Shown one piece after another: positions 46,302-55,611 of a stretch of DNA of 64,000 bases (position 1 is the first letter of the stretch; every line of letters begins with the position of its first letter). The notes beneath the pieces were generated by a model. It made no database searches and had not been told where the DNA came from. It saw only the letters and a list, made by a program, of their open reading frames with translations. The translations under genes were made by a program, and so were the position numbers. The stretch comes from Mucilaginibacter tundrae (GTDB lineage: Bacteria; Bacteroidota; Bacteroidia; Sphingobacteriales; Sphingobacteriaceae), in NCBI RefSeq assembly GCF_013408825.1, contig NZ_JACCBZ010000001.1, positions 310,001 through 374,000 of the forward strand, read 5' to 3'.

Positions 46302-49300
46302 ATGAAATTAATCAGGTTACTATTATTGGTTCTCATTTTTTGGAGCTCAAAACAAGGGTACTGCCAAACAAAAGTTACACTCAATTTGCGGCATGCAACC
46401 TTTGAAGATGTAATAAATGATATTAAAAGTCAAACGATCTACCATTTTATATATCGCCCCGATCAATTGCCCGGATGGCCCATCAAGCTGCATATAAAAA
46501 ACCAGGAAGCGCTGACTCTTCTACATAATATTTTGATGGGAACAGGCTATTCCTTCCATGTAGTTTCAGATAATTTAATAGCGATCGGTGCTCAAAGAGA
46601 TACGGCTCAAAGATTACCGATTACCGGATTTGTAACAGATGAAAATGGCAATCCGCTCAACAAGCTGTCTGTCAGGATAACAAATAATCCTTATGGAACA
46701 GAAACAGATGAGAATGGGAAGTTTACTATTAACGCTATTAAGGATAGTAGCCTTAAAATATCCGGCATTGGATTCATCACCCAAGAAGTAAAGGCACGCA
46801 TTACCGGGGAAGCCTTAAAGATAGTTATGCTACCTGCTGCTAATAACCTTGATGAGGTAGTGGTAACTGCCCTAAATATAAAGAAAGCGGACAGAAAAGT
46901 AGGCTACTCCGTTTCAACCATACAGGGAATAGACCTGACCGAGGCCCGGGAGTCGAACGTGGCTATGTCGCTTGAGGGGCAGGTGGCTGGATTAAATGTT
47001 AGCGGCGTTAACGGTGGGCCGGCATCATCGTCAAGGTTACTGCTTAGGGGTGCTGCCAGCATGAGTGCCGGCTCCCCTTTGCTCATATTGGATGGTATAC
47101 CAATAGACAATACCCAGCGCGGCGCGGCAAATGAATATGGAGGAGCGGATTACGGTGACGGATTCAGCAATATAAATCCGGATGATATAGAAAGTATTAC
47201 CGTTTTAAAAGGATCTGCTGCCTCGGCATTGTATGGCGCAAGGGCGGCAAATGGCGTAATACTGATTACAACGAAAACCGGAAAAAAGAATTCAAAAACA
47301 TTAATCGAATATAACCTTAATCTTGCCTATAGCCAGGCTGTAAATAATACCGATTTTCAGTATGTATATGGCCAAGGCTCGCAAAACCAAAGGCCTACGG
47401 ATGTAGCGAGTGCAATAGCATCCGGATTGCTGAGCTGGGGGCAAAAGCTGGACGGAAAACCAACGATTCAATTTGATGGTAATTTATACCCGTATTCAGC
47501 TGTTAAAAATAACATTGACCAGTTTTACCGGATAGCGCCATCGCTTACCAATACCATTGAAGTAAGTGGTGGTAGTTCCAAAGCTACTTTCCGGGCATCT
47601 GCTTCTGATCTTCAGGATGAGTCGATCGTCCCTAATAGCGGGCTGAATAGAAAAACCTTCAACCTAAACACCTCCTACGACATTACCGACCGACTGGAAT
47701 TCAGTTTTAATGGCAATTATATTTATGAGTTTGATAAAAACAGGTCGTACTTAAGTGACGGCCCAATGAATCCTAATTATGGTATTGAATTATTGGCGAC
47801 AAGTGCAAATCAGGCTAGCCTTAAGCCTGGTTACAATCCATCAAACGGTAATGAATCACAGTGGAACAGCAATGTATATATTACCAATCCGTACTTTGCT
47901 GTATCTAAACAGGTAGATAATTCTACACGGAACCGCTTTATAACCGCCGGAATTTTAAAGTACAAATTCTCTGACCATATGTACCTCCAGGGCAGGGTTG
48001 GATACGATATTAGTAATGATGGATTATTAAACGTTTTGCCTACGGGAACAGCGTTCACCGTGAATGAACAGGGTGGACTGAATGGATTGAGTAAATCACA
48101 AACAGCTGAACTGAACACTGACCTGCTCTTTGTCGCTGAAAAAGAACTGGCATCAAACCTCGATTTTGATTTTTCGGCCGGAGGTAATTTCCGTAAACGG
48201 CAATATAACCTGACAGAGATTAGCGGCTCTCAATTTATAACCCCTTATTTATATACTCCTGCAAACCTGGTAAGTATAGCTACAAATTATGACGTATCGG
48301 AAATTGTAACGGAGTCTGCTTATTATTCGGCAGATGTTGATTTTTTGCATCTGCTGGACATAACTGCTACCGGCAGGTATGACGTTTTTTCAACATTACC
48401 TGCCGATAACAGGGGGATTTTTGTTCCGGGTATTTCGGCCAGTTTTTTATTTTCAGATCTTTTGCACCTGCCGCAACTGAATTCAGGAAAATTCAGGATT
48501 AGCTATGCCAAAACAAGTGGGGAGCCCTCGCAACCGTATACTACACAATTGTATTTCACATCCAATAACACGGTAAATGGTATTCCTTTAGGCAGTTTTT
48601 CTGCAGAACTACCCAATTACAACCTGAAACCGTTCACACTTAACGAATTTGAGACTGGTGTTAACCTAAATTTCTTCCAGAACCGTTTGGGTGTAGATGC
48701 CACTTATTTCAACCGGATTACCCATAACGAAATAGCGAATGCCCAACAGTCGGTTGCAACCGGGTTTACATCTGCCTACGTTAATGTGGGTAAAACTAAG
48801 AATACAGGCATTGAGTTATTGCTAACCGGGACACTCATAAAAACAGCTTCATTTTACTGGAAGACAAGCATTAACTTCAGCCAGGTTCATAATGTACTGT
48901 TATCGATCGATGGTTCAAGTCAGTATCTGCTAACCGGTACTTATCGGCCGTTAAATGCAAATACAGCCTTGGTTGTAGGCAAATCCATCACGCAAATAAT
49001 GGCTTACGATTACAAAAGAAATGCGGCAGGGCAAATAGTTATAGGAAGCGACGGCATACCCGAACGAGGAAATCTAGAAGCAATGGGCGGCACGTTGCCA
49101 ACGTCGTACGGCGGTTTTACCAATTCATTCCAATATAAAAGGTTTAACCTGTCTTTTTTAATCGATTATAAGTTCGGTAATAAGATACTTTCGGCTACAG
49201 AAGATTACTCCTACGTTTATGGATTAAACAAAGCAACTTTACCCGGACGCGAAACAGGTATTGTTGCTAATGGGGTAAATGATAATGGCCAGCGTAATAC

Positions 49301-49616
49301 GATCAATGTACCGGCTTACACCTACTATCCCGACTTAGCTACAAATATTTCTGCGTTATCTGTTTTAAACGGCAGCTTTATTAAATTTAGGCAGCTTGTT
49401 TTTGGATACGAATTTCCTGCGCAGTCTTTACATAGTTTATTCCAAGCGGTATCTGTTAGCCTTGTTGGCCGAAACTTGTTTACTATTCTAAAATACACTA
49501 AGAATATCGATCCCGAATCAGAATTCGCTCCAACTTTGGCTTATGCGGGAATAGAAGGTGAATCGTTACCGGGAACAAGAACGATCGGGTTAAATTTTAA
49601 TTTTAAATTCAGGTAA
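46302..49616 (+). CDS. susC: SusC/RagA-family TonB receptor with STN signalling domain
   Basis: 1104 residues. After the signal peptide (ends near QGYCQ) comes an STN (secretin/TonB N-terminal) domain at about 25-100 (VTLNLRHATFEDVINDI, then YHFIYRPDQL), then a CarboxypepD-like domain (ITGFVTDENGNPLNKLSVRI) and the SusC plug (SMSAGSPLLILDGIPID, INPDDIESITVLKGSAASALYGARAANGVILITTK). The STN domain contacts FecR in the periplasm, so this channel is the sensor of the sigma/FecR switch as well as a transporter. The SusD partner starts 3 bases after its stop. Confidence 0.95.
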   Translation: MKLIRLLLLVLIFWSSKQGYCQTKVTLNLRHATFEDVINDIKSQTIYHFIYRPDQLPGWPIKLHIKNQEALTLLHNILMGTGYSFHVVSDNLIAIGAQRDTAQRLPITGFVTDENGNPLNKLSVRITNNPYGTETDENGKFTINAIKDSSLKISGIGFITQEVKARITGEALKIVMLPAANNLDEVVVTALNIKKADRKVGYSVSTIQGIDLTEARESNVAMSLEGQVAGLNVSGVNGGPASSSRLLLRGAASMSAGSPLLILDGIPIDNTQRGAANEYGGADYGDGFSNINPDDIESITVLKGSAASALYGARAANGVILITTKTGKKNSKTLIEYNLNLAYSQAVNNTDFQYVYGQGSQNQRPTDVASAIASGLLSWGQKLDGKPTIQFDGNLYPYSAVKNNIDQFYRIAPSLTNTIEVSGGSSKATFRASASDLQDESIVPNSGLNRKTFNLNTSYDITDRLEFSFNGNYIYEFDKNRSYLSDGPMNPNYGIELLATSANQASLKPGYNPSNGNESQWNSNVYITNPYFAVSKQVDNSTRNRFITAGILKYKFSDHMYLQGRVGYDISNDGLLNVLPTGTAFTVNEQGGLNGLSKSQTAELNTDLLFVAEKELASNLDFDFSAGGNFRKRQYNLTEISGSQFITPYLYTPANLVSIATNYDVSEIVTESAYYSADVDFLHLLDITATGRYDVFSTLPADNRGIFVPGISASFLFSDLLHLPQLNSGKFRISYAKTSGEPSQPYTTQLYFTSNNTVNGIPLGSFSAELPNYNLKPFTLNEFETGVNLNFFQNRLGVDATYFNRITHNEIANAQQSVATGFTSAYVNVGKTKNTGIELLLTGTLIKTASFYWKTSINFSQVHNVLLSIDGSSQYLLTGTYRPLNANTALVVGKSITQIMAYDYKRNAAGQIVIGSDGIPERGNLEAMGGTLPTSYGGFTNSFQYKRFNLSFLIDYKFGNKILSATEDYSYVYGLNKATLPGRETGIVANGVNDNGQRNTINVPAYTYYPDLATNISALSVLNGSFIKFRQLVFGYEFPAQSLHSLFQAVSVSLVGRNLFTILKYTKNIDPESEFAPTLAYAGIEGESLPGTRTIGLNFNFKFR

Positions 49617-49619
49617 AGC

Positions 49620-51224
49620 ATGCGAATAATTCTTTTTATCTCACTTATCGGACTTGTTTTTTTAACGGGCTGTACCAAAGCACAGTTAAACAATATCAAT
49701 ACAGATCCTACAAAGTCAACCGCCACTAATTTTGATCCTAACGATCTGCTTTCAACTGCTCAGTTAAATTATGCTAATACAGGTTACTACCAATTAGTAT
49801 ATGAAAGTACGATGATGCAGGTGCTGGCTTCTACCTATTTTTATTATAACAATGGGGATAAATACATAAATGAAGGCAATTTTACCGATTACCAGGGTGC
49901 TATATTCAGCCAGGGTTATACCGAAGCAGGCGACATCAGGCAAATGCAGCAGCTTTGTATTCAAAGGGATTCAGCAAGCTATTCCAATCTCATTAATATT
50001 GGCAATATTATGTTTGTGCTGATCCTACAAAGAATTACCGATATGTATGGCGATTGCCCCTACTCACAGGCTGACATGGCGGAACAAGGAATAAAATATC
50101 CGGTTTATGATCACCAGCAGGACATTTATAACGCCATGCTATCTGATTTGAATAACGCGATTTCCAAACTTGATGTGAATAAGCCCAAACCTACCGCGGA
50201 CCTTTTCTATAATGGTGATATCAGCAAATGGAAAAAATTTGGTTACTCATTAATGTTAAGAATAGCCATGCGCCTTACAAAAGTTGACCCGGCCGCAGCT
50301 CAGAAATGGGCACAAACGGCATCCGCAGGTGGTACGTTTGCCGATATAAGCGATAATGCGATCGTGCAGACAGATGGATCTAACGCAAGCAGCCAGAATG
50401 GCTCCTCGATCGCTCTAAGAACACTTACCGATTATGAACAGGTGAGATGGAGTAAAACATTGATTGATTATTTACGGCTAAATAATGACCCGCGATTAAG
50501 CGTTATTGGCGAGATCCCTCCTGCGGGCCTTTCAAATAATGGTAATGAAAACGTTGCAGGCAATTCGGATTCATCTCTGCAAAAAGGATTGCCAAATGGC
50601 TATGATCTGCTTGGCGGTTCAACAGACATCAGTAATTCGCCCGCTTATCCCGGCGGTACAGGCTCAGGCGCTGATTTCGCACCACTTGGAAATTATTCTC
50701 GCCCCAGAACAAGCGTTTACCTGAACCTTGGAGGTCCAATTTTTGTGCTGACCTATGCAGAAACAGAACTTTTACTGGCAGAGGCAAGCGCAAGGGGATG
50801 GAATATAAACGGGTCGGCCCAGCAACATTACGCTAACGGAGTTGCCGGCGCTTTTCAATCACTTACTCAGTTAAATGCGCAAACGGAAGTAAGCCAAGCT
50901 TCGATTACTAATTATTTAAATTCACATCCTTTAGATATGTCTTCAGAAACCAACTCGCTTCAAATGATCAATATGCAGTATTGGGTAGCAACCGGAACGG
51001 ATTTTAATTTTATTGAAAACTGGTTTAATTGGAGAAGATCCGGATATCCTAACCTTATCCCTATAAATTATCCCGGAAATATAACCATGGGAACAATCCC
51101 CAGAAGAATGATCTACCTGTCTACTGAAATATTGACAAACCCAGTGAATTACAAAGCAGCTGTTGCACGATTACAAGGTGGTGATGTTTTGACAGCACGA
51201 GTATGGTGGGATCCCAATAATTAA
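49620..51224 (+). CDS. susD: SusD/RagB-family outer-membrane lipoprotein (second)
   Basis: 534 residues with a lipoprotein signal ending at Cys18 (VFLTGC), then NNINTDPTKST, again the SusD-like_2 branch. LNNINTDPTKSTATN resembles the N-terminal motif of the first SusD at 39386. A FGYSLMLRIAMRLTKVDP segment near 200-217 is the conserved helical core, with IPRRMIYLSTE near the end. It is probably the glycan-binding partner of the STN-type SusC just upstream. No enzyme follows it, so this operon ends with the binding and signalling proteins. Confidence 0.92.
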   Translation: MRIILFISLIGLVFLTGCTKAQLNNINTDPTKSTATNFDPNDLLSTAQLNYANTGYYQLVYESTMMQVLASTYFYYNNGDKYINEGNFTDYQGAIFSQGYTEAGDIRQMQQLCIQRDSASYSNLINIGNIMFVLILQRITDMYGDCPYSQADMAEQGIKYPVYDHQQDIYNAMLSDLNNAISKLDVNKPKPTADLFYNGDISKWKKFGYSLMLRIAMRLTKVDPAAAQKWAQTASAGGTFADISDNAIVQTDGSNASSQNGSSIALRTLTDYEQVRWSKTLIDYLRLNNDPRLSVIGEIPPAGLSNNGNENVAGNSDSSLQKGLPNGYDLLGGSTDISNSPAYPGGTGSGADFAPLGNYSRPRTSVYLNLGGPIFVLTYAETELLLAEASARGWNINGSAQQHYANGVAGAFQSLTQLNAQTEVSQASITNYLNSHPLDMSSETNSLQMINMQYWVATGTDFNFIENWFNWRRSGYPNLIPINYPGNITMGTIPRRMIYLSTEILTNPVNYKAAVARLQGGDVLTARVWWDPNN

Positions 51225-52187
51225 TCATTAAAAAGTAGTTGAATGCATTTAGTTCGCAGGCAAATCTGTTAAAAGCGATGGCGGTTTTCAGTTTTGCCTG
51301 TGTGCAATGACCGCTGTTACCAATGATGAAGATTTAAGTATCTTGACCAGTTTATGGAAAAGCAATAACCACATATAATTTGTCAACCCTGCTTTATAAC
51401 TAAACACGACAGCCCTGAATCATCTAGTAAACAATTCATTTAAAGCTAAATAACGTCACAGATATTCTGTTCCTATGTAAATAATTGCGCTCCACAATAA
51501 CCTCACCGATCTTCCTAACTTCCGGTAATGGCACATAAATATCGATCTTTTTTAGCACCGGCTGGTCATTGATTACCTTTCAGTAAAAAGCTTTAAGCTC
51601 TATCTTACAATCTAGGTTATCGACTGCCAACATATTTACCCTAAATGTAGCGGGAAATCGCTATAATAAAATGGATTTGTTTATAAACTTCGAAGTTTAC
51701 ATTCTTGGTTAATGCGCTTTTTCAATTTCGCTATTTAACGATTAAAAGATGTAACACTAATTGAGTTATGAAAAAAAACGATAAATATAGATCCAAAACG
51801 AAAGCATGATATTACAATGGAAGAAGTAAGATTATGTCTTTGATTTGCTCATTTTTCAAACAAGCAAGCAGCCGAAGTAACACGCACAATCAAAGAATTA
51901 ACCAAGATAGCATATCACGAATACGTAAGAGACAAAGAATGGTTGATTATTATATTAATTGATAAAAAGATTGGTCGAACCTTTAATTATATTGGTTATC
52001 AGTATATTATGTAATAATATGCCGATTCAATTAATCGAAAAAAGGATCGAACTGGTAAATGTCTATAGATCAATTATTTAATAAGCTTTTTACAATTTAA
52101 GATCAATTGTAAAAAAACAACAAAGCCTTGAAAGTGCTTAATTCTCAATAGAGAAGTTCGACTTTCAAGGCTTTTGCCGGTTCAAAG
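51225..52187. other. Non-coding region with decayed ORF traces
   Basis: No intact gene. On the minus strand 51633-51436 reads as a 65-codon frame with one in-frame stop (before KVINDQPVLKKIDIYVPLPEVRKIG). On the plus strand around 51770-52015, two frames read MEEVRLCL and then SNKQAAEVTRTIKELTKIAYHEYVRD and an onward run to TAA, resembling a small Bacteroidota ORF broken by a frameshift. Both look like debris. The tRNA terminator (52117-52174) closes the region. Confidence 0.5.
52117..52174 (-). terminator. Terminator of tRNA-Met
   Basis: Arms AAAGCCTTGAAAGT (52122-52135) and its reverse complement ACTTTCAAGGCTTT (52161-52174) pair over 14 bases with a loop of 25 bases. On the minus strand a U-rich run (TTGTTTTTTT) follows. 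It is downstream of the tRNA-Met gene. Confidence 0.7.
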
Positions 52188-52261
52188 TAGCGGGGAGCAG
52201 GATCGAACTGCCGACCTTAGGGTTATGAATCCTACGCTCTAACCATCTGAGCTACCCCGCC
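52188..52261 (-). tRNA. tRNA-Met (anticodon CAT)
   Basis: 74 bases on the minus strand. Acceptor 5' strand GGCGGGG pairs with CCCCGCT (G-U at the end), D arm GCTC/GAGC, anticodon loop TTCATAA with CAT, T arm GGCAGTTCGATCCTGCT and discriminator A at 52188. The end pair G1 with U72 and the D arm fit an elongator rather than an initiator; a lysidine-type tRNA-Ile(CAT) cannot be excluded by eye. The encoded 3' CCA is absent. A terminator follows. Confidence 0.9.
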
Positions 52262-52416
52262 TTGTGTTTGTGTTATTATGGCCGGTATGGTACTGCCGGT
52301 TGTTGTATTGTTAATAACCCATCCTAAAAAGGTTTGCAAATATAGCAGAAATTCGTTTTCTTTAGAAAAAATGTTAACATTTACTCCTAATAGCTTTATT
52401 CTATTGTAAACCTGGT

Positions 52417-52797
52417 ATGTCTGAAAAGAAAAAATTCACTATGGAGTATGAGATTAAATCATCTCCGCGCATTCTATATAGCTTTTTAAGCGAATCAAAC
52501 GGCTTAACACAGTGGTTTGCTGATGACGTGACCGTTCGCGATCAGGTGTATACTTTTACCTGGGATGATGAGCAGCAAAAGGCCAAATTGCTTTTGCTTA
52601 AAGAAAATAAACTAGTTAAATTTCGCTGGGTTGATGATGAGCCGCAGTATTATTTCGAGATGGAAATTTTGCAGGATGAGTTAACTAACGATGTGGCCTT
52701 GGGTATCACAGATTTTGCTACTGAAGATACTATTGATGAGCGTAAACTCATCTGGGATAATCAAATTGAATACCTCATTAGCGTATTAGGTGCCTGA
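52417..52797 (+). CDS. START-like (SRPBCC) domain protein
   Basis: 126 residues. The pattern YEIKSSPRILYSFLSESNGLTQWFADDVTV near 10-39, DDEPQYYFEMEI and a closing helix KLIWDNQIEYLISVLGA fit the SRPBCC/AHSA1-like fold, which forms a hydrophobic cavity. In Bacteroidota such a protein of this size is frequently beside LptF/LptG-type permeases, as here. No ligand is known. It precedes the permease gene by about 90 bases. Confidence 0.85.
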   Translation: MSEKKKFTMEYEIKSSPRILYSFLSESNGLTQWFADDVTVRDQVYTFTWDDEQQKAKLLLLKENKLVKFRWVDDEPQYYFEMEILQDELTNDVALGITDFATEDTIDERKLIWDNQIEYLISVLGA

Positions 52798-52889
52798 GCT
52801 AATACAATTTTCCTTAATTTTACGTTTTTAAATGTGCATTATGCTTAATTAGGCAGTGCATTTTATTCCCAAAACGCTGATATATCCTG

Positions 52890-54302
52890 ATGAAAAAAAT
52901 TCATCTTTTAATACTTAAATCATTTATAAGGCCTTTTCTATCAACCTTCATTATAGTGATGTTTGTGTTATTGATGCTATTTTTATTCAAATACATCGAC
53001 GATCTTATTGGTAAGGGGTTTGCCTGGTATGTTATTCTGGAGTTGATGATGTACTCTTCGGCAACCAATGTGGCTATGGCGCTGCCCTTATCTGTACTGC
53101 TCTCTACCATCATGACCTACGGCAGCCTTGGCGAAAACTATGAGCTTGTAGCTATAAAAGCGGCCGGTATATCGCTAAGCAGGGCAATGTATCCAATGAT
53201 CATCATTGTATCCATCCTCAGTATCTCAGCGTTTATTTTCTCCGATTATATGCTGCCGGTGGCTAACTTAAAGTATTTTTCCCTTTTGTATGATGTAAGG
53301 CAGCAGCGTTCGGCAACGTTATTGCCCGAAGGCGTGTTTAGTAACAGCTTCCCCGGCTATACCATCAGGGTTGAAAAAAAGGGTGCTGATGGCCAGGGGT
53401 TATACGGTGTTATGATCTATCAAAAGGATCAGGCTTCGGAAAACACCTCGGTACTGTTTGCCAAAGAAGGTAGGATGTACCGGACACCCGGCGATAAGTA
53501 TTTGGTATTAAAACTTAAGGATGGCGTCCGCTATGAAGAATCAGCAGGAGATGTTGGTTATAACAGTCGCCAGCGACTAATGCGGGAGCGTTTTAAGGAT
53601 ATGGAACAAAAGTTTGACCTTTCAGGCTTTAAACTTTCCCGTACAGACGAAAATGAGTTTAAGTCTGCATTCCAGATGATGAACATTAAACAACTCCGCG
53701 AGTACAAAAAAACCACGCAACATGCTATTGATAGTGCGGTACAGGCCAGTTATCATATAATGACAGCTTACTTGCGGTATTTTAATATCGCAAAAAAACC
53801 GACTGTAAAAACGGCCGCGCCCGGCACTGTCAATAAAACTTTAACAATCAGCGAGCAACTTGCGGCGGTATCTAACGGTTCCAGCGAAGCCCGTTCTATC
53901 CAGGGTTTGATAAAAGACAATGATGCCCGTAATCATGACAATGCACAGAATATCCGGAAGTCCCTGGTTGAATACCAAAAGAAATATACCTTGTCTGCAG
54001 TTTGCTTGGTGCTGTTTCTGATTGGCGCCCCACTCGGAGCTATTATTCGTAAGGGCGGGTTAGGCCTGCCGGTCGTTGTGTCGGTAGCGTTTTTCCTGAT
54101 ATACTACATTATATCAACCATAGGTGAAAAATCAGTAAAAGACGGTAACGTATCGCCAATACTGGGTATGTGGATATCCATCATTATTCTCACGCCCATC
54201 GGACTTTTCCTATCATATAAAGCCATAACAGATTCGGCTATATTTGACGCTGATTCTTATAAAAAGTTTTTTAGGCGAATATTCCGCCGGGCAGAGGCTT
54301 AA
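52890..54302 (+). CDS. LptF/LptG-family lipopolysaccharide export permease
   Basis: 470 residues with the YjgP/YjgQ architecture: hydrophobic helices at about 12-34, 55-75 and 97-120, a large periplasmic part (about 120-360), and three helices near 370-385, 395-415 and 425-445. Conserved Lys/Ser (VLLSTIMTYGSLGENYELVAIKAAGISLSRAMYP near 72-105) is the coupling-helix-like region that contacts LptB. It is the membrane component of the LPS transporter. Whether it is LptF or LptG is not decided; Bacteroidota often have two such proteins. Confidence 0.9.
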   Translation: MKKIHLLILKSFIRPFLSTFIIVMFVLLMLFLFKYIDDLIGKGFAWYVILELMMYSSATNVAMALPLSVLLSTIMTYGSLGENYELVAIKAAGISLSRAMYPMIIIVSILSISAFIFSDYMLPVANLKYFSLLYDVRQQRSATLLPEGVFSNSFPGYTIRVEKKGADGQGLYGVMIYQKDQASENTSVLFAKEGRMYRTPGDKYLVLKLKDGVRYEESAGDVGYNSRQRLMRERFKDMEQKFDLSGFKLSRTDENEFKSAFQMMNIKQLREYKKTTQHAIDSAVQASYHIMTAYLRYFNIAKKPTVKTAAPGTVNKTLTISEQLAAVSNGSSEARSIQGLIKDNDARNHDNAQNIRKSLVEYQKKYTLSAVCLVLFLIGAPLGAIIRKGGLGLPVVVSVAFFLIYYIISTIGEKSVKDGNVSPILGMWISIIILTPIGLFLSYKAITDSAIFDADSYKKFFRRIFRRAEA

Positions 54303-54344
54303 TATATTTTACAAAGCACCGACCCTATTAGCTTTATTATCCTG

Positions 54345-54352
54345 TAACTTTG
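54345..54352 (+). promoter_or_regulatory. Candidate -7 box of ribBA
   Basis: TAACTTTG fits TAnnTTTG and lies about 57 bases before the ribBA ATG. No TTTG at the -33 spacing. The leader is too short for an FMN riboswitch. Confidence 0.45.
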
Positions 54353-54408
54353 TTCAAATTTAATACAAAGGCAACCTTTACAGCTTGCCGATACGTAACA
54401 GTACAACC

Positions 54409-55611
54409 ATGTTGAATACAATACCTGAGGCAATAGAGGCTATTAAAGCCGGCAAAACTATAATAGTTGTTGATGATGAAAATAGGGAAAACGAAGGCGA
54501 TTTTTTAACCGCCGCGCATAATGCAACTCCCGAAACTATAAACTTTATGGTGAAGTATGGTCGTGGCTTGGTTTGCGCGCCCATTACCCGTCAACGTGCC
54601 CGTGAGCTTGATCTGGAACCAATGGTAAGCCATAATACTACATCGCACGAAACTAATTTTACTGTTTCGGTTGATGTGCTGGAGGGATGTACTACTGGTA
54701 TTTCTGCTTCTGACCGTTCAAAAACAGTGTTAGCTTTGATCGATCCCGCTGTTAAGCCTGAAGATTTAGGCCGTCCGGGTCATATATTCCCATTAATTGC
54801 GAAAGATGGTGGTGTGTTGCGACGTACAGGACATACCGAAGCGGCTATTGACCTGGCAGTTTTAGCCGGATTTGAGCCAGCCGGTGTAATATGCGAAATT
54901 ATGAAGGAGGATGGTGAAATGGCCCGCCTGCCTGAATTATTAGTTATAGCTAAGGAACATGATCTTAAAATAGTATCAATAAAGGACCTGATAGAATACC
55001 GCTTGGCTACAGAATCAATGGTTACCCGAGAGGTAGCTGTGAAAATGCCAACTGAGTGGGGTGATTTTGATATGATAGCCTATACCCAAATTGATAGCGG
55101 CGAAAATCACCTGGCGCTTGTTAAAGGTACTTGGGAGCCTGATGAGCCAATCTTGGTGCGCGTACATAGTTCATGTGTTACAGGAGATATTTTCGGCTCA
55201 TGCAGATGCGATTGTGGCCCTCAGCTGCATAAGGCGATGGAGATCATCCAAAAAGAAGGTAAAGGCGTTATTGTATACATGAATCAGGAAGGCCGTGGTA
55301 TTGGTCTTATAAACAAATTAAAAGCATATCATTTACAGGAAAACGGTTTTGATACCGTTGATGCCAATATAAAATTAGGCTTTAAAATGGATGAGCGCGA
55401 TTATGGTATCGGTGCGCAAATATTACGCAGCTTAGGTGTATCAAAAATGCGTTTGCTATCAAACAACCCTAAAAAGCGCGCTGGTTTAATTGGTTATGGT
55501 TTAGAGGTGGTTGAGAATTTACCAATAGAGATTGCACCTAACCCACATAACGAAGTTTACCTGTTAACCAAAAGAGATAAAATGAATCACACTATACTAC
55601 GCGATCATTAA
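54409..55611 (+). CDS. ribBA: Bifunctional 3,4-dihydroxy-2-butanone-4-phosphate synthase / GTP cyclohydrolase II
   Basis: 400 residues from the ATG at 54409 (the frame opens 8 codons earlier with TTG). RibB turns ribulose 5-phosphate into the four-carbon unit and RibA opens GTP; both feed riboflavin. The RibB domain has [11 protein letters not shown] at about 22-32 and [11 protein letters not shown] and [11 protein letters not shown] near 120-145. The RibA domain has the zinc motif [15 protein letters not shown] near 256-270 (Cys256, Cys267, Cys269) and [11 protein letters not shown]. The last codon overlaps the tamB stop by 4 bases on the other strand. Confidence 0.95.
   Translation: MLNTIPEAIEAIKAGKTIIVVDDENRENEGDFLTAAHNATPETINFMVKYGRGLVCAPITRQRARELDLEPMVSHNTTSHETNFTVSVDVLEGCTTGISASDRSKTVLALIDPAVKPEDLGRPGHIFPLIAKDGGVLRRTGHTEAAIDLAVLAGFEPAGVICEIMKEDGEMARLPELLVIAKEHDLKIVSIKDLIEYRLATESMVTREVAVKMPTEWGDFDMIAYTQIDSGENHLALVKGTWEPDEPILVRVHSSCVTGDIFGSCRCDCGPQLHKAMEIIQKEGKGVIVYMNQEGRGIGLINKLKAYHLQENGFDTVDANIKLGFKMDERDYGIGAQILRSLGVSKMRLLSNNPKKRAGLIGYGLEVVENLPIEIAPNPHNEVYLLTKRDKMNHTILRDH

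Noticed and set aside
51436..51633. Minus-strand frame of about 65 codons
   Set aside because: Has an in-frame stop after 17 codons; at best a pseudogene, not reported as a gene.
54353..54408. Possible FMN riboswitch in front of ribBA
   Set aside because: The leader is only about 55 bases and shows no conserved FMN-aptamer segments.
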